From SSSZ01 sp036732025 (GTDB lineage Bacteria; Pseudomonadota; Gammaproteobacteria; Burkholderiales; Rhodocyclaceae): a stretch of 64,000 nucleotides of DNA. Under the pieces are notes generated by a model, which worked only from the letters and a program-made list of their open reading frames with translations, did not search any database and had not been told where the DNA came from. Positions 59,054 through 64,000 of this stretch are shown here, one piece after another. The stretch lies in contig DAINDE010000010.1 of the NCBI GenBank assembly GCA_036732025.1, forward strand, positions 1-64,000, written 5' to 3'. The first letter of the stretch is position 1; every line of letters starts with the position of its first letter. The position numbers and the translations under genes were made by a program.

Positions 59054-61651
59054 TTAGGCGTCGACGGTCTCGGCAACTTCAACGAAGGCCGGGATCTGGT
59101 CGAAGTTCATGTAGCGGTAGATGTCGGCGGCCTTGGCATTCACCACCTGGATGTACTGCATGTACTCTTCCTTGGTCGGAATCTTGCCCAGCAGGGCGCA
59201 CATCGCGGCCAGTTCGGCGGAGCCGAGGTAGACGCGGGTGTCGATGCCCAGGCGGTTGGGGAAGTTGCGGGTCGAGGTCGACATCGCCGTGGAACCCTTG
59301 CGAATCTGCGCCTGGTTGCCCATGCACAGCGAGCAGCCCGGCATTTCCATGCGGGCGCCGGCCTTGCCGAGGACGCTGTAGTAGCCTTCTTCGGTCAGGA
59401 TCAGGGCGTCCATCTTGGTCGGCGGGGCGATCCACAGGCGGGCCGGGATGTCGCTCTTGCCGTCCAGCACCTTGCCGGCGGCCCGGAAGTGGCCGATGTT
59501 GGTCATGCAGGAACCGATGAATACTTCATCGATCTTGTCGCCGGCGACTTCGGACAGGACCTTGACGTCGTCCGGATCGTTCGGGCAGGCGACGATGGGC
59601 TCGGTAATCTCGGCCAGGTCGATCTCGATGACCGCCGCGTACTGGGCGTTGGCGTCGGCCTTGAGCAGTTCACCCTTGGCGATCCATTCTTCCATGGCGG
59701 TAATGCGGCGCTTCAGGGTGCGGGCGTCCTGGTAGCCTTCGGCGATCATCCACTTCATCAGGGTGATGTTGGAGCGCATGTACTCGACGATCGGCGCCTT
59801 GTTGAGGGCGATGGCACAGGCAGCGGCAGAACGCTCGGCGGCGGCGTCGGACAGCTCGAAAGCCTGTTCGACCTTGAGGTCCGGCAACCCTTCGATTTCG
59901 AGGATGCGGCCGGAGAAGACGTTCTTCTTGCCCTTCTTCTCGACGGTCAAGAGGCCCTGCTTGATGGCCCACAGCGGAATGGCGTTAACCAGGTCGCGCA
60001 GGGTGATGCCATCCTGCATCTTGCCCTTGAAGCGGACCAGCACGGATTCCGGCATGTCCAGCGGCATGACGCCGGTGGCGGCGGCGAAGGCGACCAGGCC
60101 GGAGCCGGCCGGGAAGGAGATGCCGATGGGGAAGCGGGTGTGGGAATCACCGCCGGTACCGACGGTATCCGGCAGCAGCAGGCGGTTCAGCCAGGAGTGG
60201 ATGACGCCGTCGCCCGGACGCAGCGCGACGCCGCCGCGGGTGCTGATGAAGGACGGCAGTTCGCGGTGCATCTTGACGTCGACCAGCTTCGGATAGGCGG
60301 CGGTGTGGCAGAAGGACTGCATCACCATGTCGGCGGAGAAGCCGAGGCAGGCCAGATCCTTCAGCTCGTCGCGGGTCATCGGGCCGGTGGTGTCCTGGGA
60401 GCCGACGGTGGTCATCTTCGGTTCGCAGTAGGTACCCGGCAGGATGCCCTTGCCTTCCGGCAGGCCACAAGCGCGGCCGACCATCTTCTGGGCCAGCGAA
60501 TAGCCGGTGCCCGGATCGTTCGGCTGCTGCGGCAGACGGAACAGGGTGGAAGCGGGCAGGCCCAGGGCTTCACGCGCCTTGGCGGTCAGGCCGCGGCCGA
60601 TGATCAGGGGGATACGGCCGCCAGCGCGGACTTCGTCGAGGATGACCAGGGTCTTGAGCTGGGATTCGGCGATCACGGCACCGTTCTTGGTGGCGGTGAC
60701 CTTGCCGGTGGCGCCGTCAACCTTCAGTTCGATCTCGTCGCCCATGTCCATCTGACCGGCGTCGATTTCGATCGGCAGGGCGCCGGCATCTTCCATCGTG
60801 TTGAAGAAGATCGGAGCGATCTTGGAGCCCAGGCAGACGCCGCCGAAACGCTTGTTCGGGACGAAGGGGATGTCTTCGCCGGTGAACCACAGCACGGAGT
60901 TGGTGGCGGACTTGCGGGAAGAACCGGTACCGACCACGTCACCGACGTAGGCGATCAGGTTGCCCTTGGCGGCCAGCTTTTCCAGCTGCTTGATCGGGCC
61001 GCGGACGCCGGGCTCGTCGGCTTCGATGCCCGGACGCGGGTTCTTCAGCATGGCCAGCGCGTGCAGCGGGATGTCCGGGCGGGACCAGGCGTCGGGAGCG
61101 GGAGAGAGGTCGTCGGTATTGGTTTCGCCGGTGACCTTGAAGACGGTCAGCTTCTGGCTGGCCGGCACTTCCGGACGGGAGGTGAACCACTCGGCGTCGG
61201 CCCACGACTGCATGACGGCCTTGGCGTTGGCGTTGCCGCCCTTGGCCAGCTCGGCGACGTCATGGAAGTAGTCGAACACCAGCAGGGTCTTCTTCAGGCC
61301 CTCGGCGGCGACGGCGCCGCAGGTGGGGCAAGCCAGCAGGTCGATCAGCGGCTTGACGTTGTAGCCACCCAGCATGGTGCCGAGCAGTTCGGTAGCCTTT
61401 TCCTTGGAGATCAAGCCGCAGGACTCTTCACCCTTGGCAACCTTGGCCAGGAACTCGGCCTTGACCTTGGCGGCGTCGTCCACGCCGGCGGGAACACGAT
61501 AGGTGATGAGCTCGACCAGGAAGGCTTCCTCGCCGGCCGGGGGATTCTTGAGCAGGGCGACGAGGTCGCTGGTCTGCTGCTTGGAAAGGGGGAGCGGGGG
61601 GATACCGAGGGCAGCACGTTCGGCGACGTGGGCACGATAGGCTTCAAGCAC
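59054..61651 (-). CDS. acnB: Aconitate hydratase B / 2-methylisocitrate dehydratase
   Basis: The 865-residue protein has exactly the length and domain order of Escherichia coli AcnB: an N-terminal HEAT-like domain (LEAYRAHVAERAALGIPPLPL), the swivel domain, and the 4Fe-4S domains with GGDSHTRFPIG, ACPNDPDDV, FIGSCMTNIGHFRAAG and PGCSLCMGNQ. It isomerises citrate to isocitrate in the TCA cycle. I place the start at a GTG (61651), which has AAGGAAG five bases upstream and matches the family start; an ATG 14 codons upstream would add a non-homologous extension. A half-match of the GntR-type operator lies about 90 bases upstream. Confidence 0.96.
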   Translation of the reverse strand: MLEAYRAHVAERAALGIPPLPLSKQQTSDLVALLKNPPAGEEAFLVELITYRVPAGVDDAAKVKAEFLAKVAKGEESCGLISKEKATELLGTMLGGYNVKPLIDLLACPTCGAVAAEGLKKTLLVFDYFHDVAELAKGGNANAKAVMQSWADAEWFTSRPEVPASQKLTVFKVTGETNTDDLSPAPDAWSRPDIPLHALAMLKNPRPGIEADEPGVRGPIKQLEKLAAKGNLIAYVGDVVGTGSSRKSATNSVLWFTGEDIPFVPNKRFGGVCLGSKIAPIFFNTMEDAGALPIEIDAGQMDMGDEIELKVDGATGKVTATKNGAVIAESQLKTLVILDEVRAGGRIPLIIGRGLTAKAREALGLPASTLFRLPQQPNDPGTGYSLAQKMVGRACGLPEGKGILPGTYCEPKMTTVGSQDTTGPMTRDELKDLACLGFSADMVMQSFCHTAAYPKLVDVKMHRELPSFISTRGGVALRPGDGVIHSWLNRLLLPDTVGTGGDSHTRFPIGISFPAGSGLVAFAAATGVMPLDMPESVLVRFKGKMQDGITLRDLVNAIPLWAIKQGLLTVEKKGKKNVFSGRILEIEGLPDLKVEQAFELSDAAAERSAAACAIALNKAPIVEYMRSNITLMKWMIAEGYQDARTLKRRITAMEEWIAKGELLKADANAQYAAVIEIDLAEITEPIVACPNDPDDVKVLSEVAGDKIDEVFIGSCMTNIGHFRAAGKVLDGKSDIPARLWIAPPTKMDALILTEEGYYSVLGKAGARMEMPGCSLCMGNQAQIRKGSTAMSTSTRNFPNRLGIDTRVYLGSAELAAMCALLGKIPTKEEYMQYIQVVNAKAADIYRYMNFDQIPAFVEVAETVDA

Positions 61652-61740
61652 GGCGACTTCCTTTCGTAGAGGGTGGCTCAGTAAAACAGTCATTTTACGA
61701 CACTGCGTTCAGCCCTTTGGTTCGTGGCCAGGCCTTCGCA

Positions 61741-61760
61741 AGTCTTATATATTTTATATG
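61741..61760. promoter_or_regulatory. Partial copy of the mdh operator in the acnB promoter region
   Basis: GTCTTATATA matches the left half of the TGTCTTATATAAGACA palindrome next to mdh, but the right half is degenerate (TTTTATATG). It lies in an AT-rich patch where the acnB -10 box is expected. Confidence 0.4.
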
Positions 61761-61884
61761 TTAGAAGTTCTGACGGGAAGGGTAGCCGCCACGACGCCCA
61801 TCCGTGAATTTTTTCACCCCCGACGGCAATGTCGGACGCCGGCGCGTTGCCGCTCCCCACGGCCCGTGGGATCATTGAAATACC

Positions 61885-63057
61885 ATGCTATCCCGCCTGC
61901 TTCCCCCTCCCCCGAGCCAGACGCGAGGGCTTCCCAATCTCATGGCCAGCCTGGCCGAAGCCTTCGGTGCCGCCGCCGGTGGCGTCCCCCCTCTGCCGGA
62001 TCTGCCCAGCGAACTGGGTTCCGCTCGAACGGTCATCCTGCTGGTGATCGACGGCATGGGGGAAGCCCAGCTGCGGCGCCACCTGGGGGACACCTTGCTG
62101 GGCAAGAGCCCCCATCTGGCGCTGGACTCCGTCTTTCCCACCACCACGGCCACCGCCATCGGCACTTTCCTTACCGGCCTGGCGCCAGTCGGCCATGGGC
62201 TGACCGGCTGGCACCTGTGGAGCGAGGAAGTGGGGGAAACCCTCGCCGTCCTGCCCATGCGCCGGCGCAGTTCGCCGGTTCCGGCACCGGAAGCCGAGCG
62301 TTGGGCGGAGCGCATCCTCAACCTCACCCCCTTCGCCGACCGCCTGCCGGTGGCCACCACCCACGTGATGCCGGCGTGGATCGCCCACTCCCCCTTCAAC
62401 CGTCGCATGGCCGGACACGTCCGCCATCAGCCCTACGGCGCCACGCCCGACCTGTTCACCGCCGTGGAAAGGGCCATGGCCGGCGAGCGGGACCGCCACT
62501 TCATCTACGCCTACTGGCCCGACTACGACACCGCCGCCCACGACCACGGCCCCGACGCGCCGCTGGCGGTCGGTCGCCTGCGCGGGCTGGTGGCCGAAAT
62601 AGAAGCCTTCGTCGCCCGCCGGCAGGGCGCCGACGCGCTACTGCTGGTGACGGCGGACCACGGTTTCATCATGGCGCCGCCGGAGCGTCAGATCGACCTC
62701 GCCGATCACCCGGACCTCGCCGACTGCCTTTCCCTCCCCCTTTCCGGCGAACGCCGGGTGGCCTACGCCCACGTCAAGCCCTCGCGCCGGGCCTATTTCG
62801 CCGAGACCGTGGTGGAACGCCTGGGGCACGCCCTGTGGCTGGTGGACAGCGCCAGCCTCGTCGACGGCGGCTGGTTCGGCCGTGGCCACCTGCACCGGCA
62901 CTTCCTCAGCCGCATCGGCGATTTCACCCTGATCCTCAAGGAAGACTGGACCATCCTCGACACCCGCCCCGGCGACCGGCATCACCCGATGCTGGGCATG
63001 CACGGCGGCGTCAGCGAGGCGGAAATGCGGGTCCCCCTGTGCTGGATAGCGCTGTAA
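61885..63057 (+). CDS. Alkaline phosphatase superfamily (nucleotide pyrophosphatase/phosphodiesterase-like) protein
   Basis: The 390-residue protein has the superfamily metal sites: VILLVIDGMGEAQL with the first aspartate, a nucleophile threonine in SVFPTTTATAIGTFLTG, YWPDYDTAAHDHGP with metal ligands Asp and His, VTADHGF and LGMHGGVSEAEM. No signal peptide is present, so it is cytoplasmic. The physiological substrate is not known. The gene ends by overlapping the endonuclease V gene. Confidence 0.87.
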   Translation: MLSRLLPPPPSQTRGLPNLMASLAEAFGAAAGGVPPLPDLPSELGSARTVILLVIDGMGEAQLRRHLGDTLLGKSPHLALDSVFPTTTATAIGTFLTGLAPVGHGLTGWHLWSEEVGETLAVLPMRRRSSPVPAPEAERWAERILNLTPFADRLPVATTHVMPAWIAHSPFNRRMAGHVRHQPYGATPDLFTAVERAMAGERDRHFIYAYWPDYDTAAHDHGPDAPLAVGRLRGLVAEIEAFVARRQGADALLLVTADHGFIMAPPERQIDLADHPDLADCLSLPLSGERRVAYAHVKPSRRAYFAETVVERLGHALWLVDSASLVDGGWFGRGHLHRHFLSRIGDFTLILKEDWTILDTRPGDRHHPMLGMHGGVSEAEMRVPLCWIAL

Positions 63058-63701
63058 CCCACGCCTGGAACCTTGCCCCCCGGGAAGCCATCGCCCTGCA
63101 GCGGGAGTTGGCGCCCCGCGTCGAGCGGAACGACCGTCTCGGCCCGGTCGAATGCGTGGCGGGCATCGACGTCGGCTTCGAGGACGACGGACGCGTCACC
63201 CGGGCGGCGGCCGCCCTGCTCTCCTTTCCCGGCCTGCAGCCCCTGGAGCACGCCATCGCCCGGGAACCGACGCGATTTCCTTATATCCCCGGCCTGCTGT
63301 CCTTCCGCGAGGTGCCCGCGGCCCTCGCCGCCCTGAGGCTGCTTTCCCGCACACCGGATCTTCTCCTGGTGGACGGCCAGGGCCTCGCCCATCCGCGGCG
63401 CCTGGGTGTCGCCTGCCACCTCGGGCTGCTGGCGGACCGGCCCGCCATCGGCGTCGCCAAGACCCGGCTGATCGGCGAGGACTGCGAACCGGGGCCGGAG
63501 AAGGGGGACTGGGCGCCGCTTTGCGACAAGGGCGAAACCATCGGCGCCATCCTTCGCACCCGCCGCGGCGTCAAGCCGCTCTACATCTCCATCGGCCACC
63601 GGGTTTCCCTGACCACCGCCCTGCAGTTCGTGCTCGCCTGCACGACCCGCTACCGTCTGCCGGAAACCACCCGGGCAGCGCATCGCCTGGCCTCGGGCTG
63701 A
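63039..63701 (+). CDS. nfi: Endonuclease V (deoxyinosine 3'-endonuclease)
   Basis: The 220-residue protein has all the family motifs: CVAGIDVGFEDDGRVTRAAAALLS, the wedge PYIPGLLSFREVPAALAAL, LLLVDGQGLAHPRRLGVACHLG with catalytic Asp and His, and IGVAKTRLIG. It nicks DNA near deaminated bases, especially inosine. The likely start is a GTG at 63039 overlapping the upstream gene by 19 bases; a later start cannot be excluded. Confidence 0.93.
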   Translation: MLDSAVTHAWNLAPREAIALQRELAPRVERNDRLGPVECVAGIDVGFEDDGRVTRAAAALLSFPGLQPLEHAIAREPTRFPYIPGLLSFREVPAALAALRLLSRTPDLLLVDGQGLAHPRRLGVACHLGLLADRPAIGVAKTRLIGEDCEPGPEKGDWAPLCDKGETIGAILRTRRGVKPLYISIGHRVSLTTALQFVLACTTRYRLPETTRAAHRLASG

Positions 63702-64000
63702 CAGAATTCGCCCATTTTTTGGGCAGAGCGTGAAAAACCCTTGCTGGACGGGCAGTTGGCGGCGTTGTCCAGAACATATCCACAGGGTTGCCCGACCGGA
63801 AAGGGGATAACCCTTCCACCCGGGAGCAGCGGCCGAGATATCGAATATGGATCACAGTGTGAAATATTTGGCATAAGCCAGCCCATGGCAAATGCATTGC
63901 GACTATTACTTAAGTTAGTATAACGAAAGTATTAATCGTCACTGAGGGTGGGCTTGGCCCGCCCTTTGTTCATTTCACTCTTTTGTGGATGCTCTTTATG
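63702..64000. other. Intergenic region at the right edge
   Basis: No gene or RNA is recognised in the last 299 bases. The region becomes AT-rich after 63850 and holds a promoter-like sequence reading to the right, so a gene probably starts beyond the window. Confidence 0.5.
63897..63924 (+). promoter_or_regulatory. Candidate sigma-70 promoter reading out of the window
   Basis: TTGCGA and TATAAC are separated by 16 bases in the AT-rich stretch near the right edge. Confidence 0.35.

Noticed and set aside
59489..61669. A 726-codon plus-strand frame opposite acnB
   Set aside because: Antisense shadow of a clearly identified gene.
1..64000. CRISPR arrays, tRNA, rRNA and intact insertion sequences
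   Set aside because: No regularly spaced repeats, no clover-leaf or ribosomal sequences and no transposase with an intact catalytic domain were seen on reading both strands.

Overview
The window is one contiguous stretch of GC-rich bacterial chromosome. The gene set suggests a betaproteobacterium, most likely of the Rhodocyclales: an sdhCDAB-sdhE-gltA-sucAB block, a 328-residue malate dehydrogenase, AcnB, PEP-CTERM/PrsT surface genes, and PQQ-linked alcohol oxidation with PedF-type cytochromes. The taxonomic placement is an inference from gene content. I saw no rRNA, tRNA, CRISPR array or intact insertion sequence.

Layout. Positions 1-8.2 kb hold a TCA-cycle block on the minus strand (sdhC-D-A-B-E-gltA-sucA-sucB, the last cut by the window edge). 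A GntR/UTRA regulator (8.3-9.0 kb) faces malate dehydrogenase across a perfect 16-bp palindrome. From 10.3 to 28 kb lies PQQ biosynthesis and uptake: pqqB-C-A-D plus a TonB receptor of the PqqU (YncD) type; a two-gene unit of unknown function; a tightly packed pqqE operon that also carries a serC paralogue, a DHODH-like gene and a PuuD-like membrane protein; and a six-gene operon encoding a SoxYZ-like carrier, a metallo-hydrolase, a TonB protein, a histidine kinase, a response regulator and a prolyl aminopeptidase.

From 28 to 43 kb are the quinoprotein alcohol dehydrogenases and their electron carriers. One dehydrogenase has the Asp-x-Asp signature of lanthanide-dependent enzymes (ExaF/PedH type), the other the Asp-x-Ser of calcium enzymes (ExaA/PedE type). 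They are accompanied by two PedF-type cytochromes, two small c-type cytochromes, a cytochrome b561, a periplasmic binding protein, a second kinase/regulator pair and two AcoR-type sigma-54 activators, one of them interrupted by an in-frame TAG. Across this region I found at least six good -24/-12 (sigma-54) promoters by eye, and a seventh in front of a PEP-CTERM gene. I read the region as a sigma-54-controlled PQQ alcohol-oxidation regulon.

From 43 to 64 kb the content is mixed housekeeping and accessory: HpcH-type lyase, pseudouridine synthase, CBS protein, enoyl-CoA hydratase with an overlapping 23-residue membrane peptide, an HTH-receiver protein, PrsT and an exosortase-sorted protein, ankyrin protein, NnrS, a solo AAA ATPase, a nitronate monooxygenase-like flavoprotein, a beta-helix protein, YjdM/PhnA, AcnB, a phosphodiesterase and endonuclease V.

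The least explained parts are the sigma-54-driven pair at 15.8-17.5 kb (an ISL3-transposase-like DNA-binding protein plus an unknown protein), the odd partners of pqqE, and a short, promoter-to-terminator transcription unit without a clear gene at 38.2-38.4 kb.
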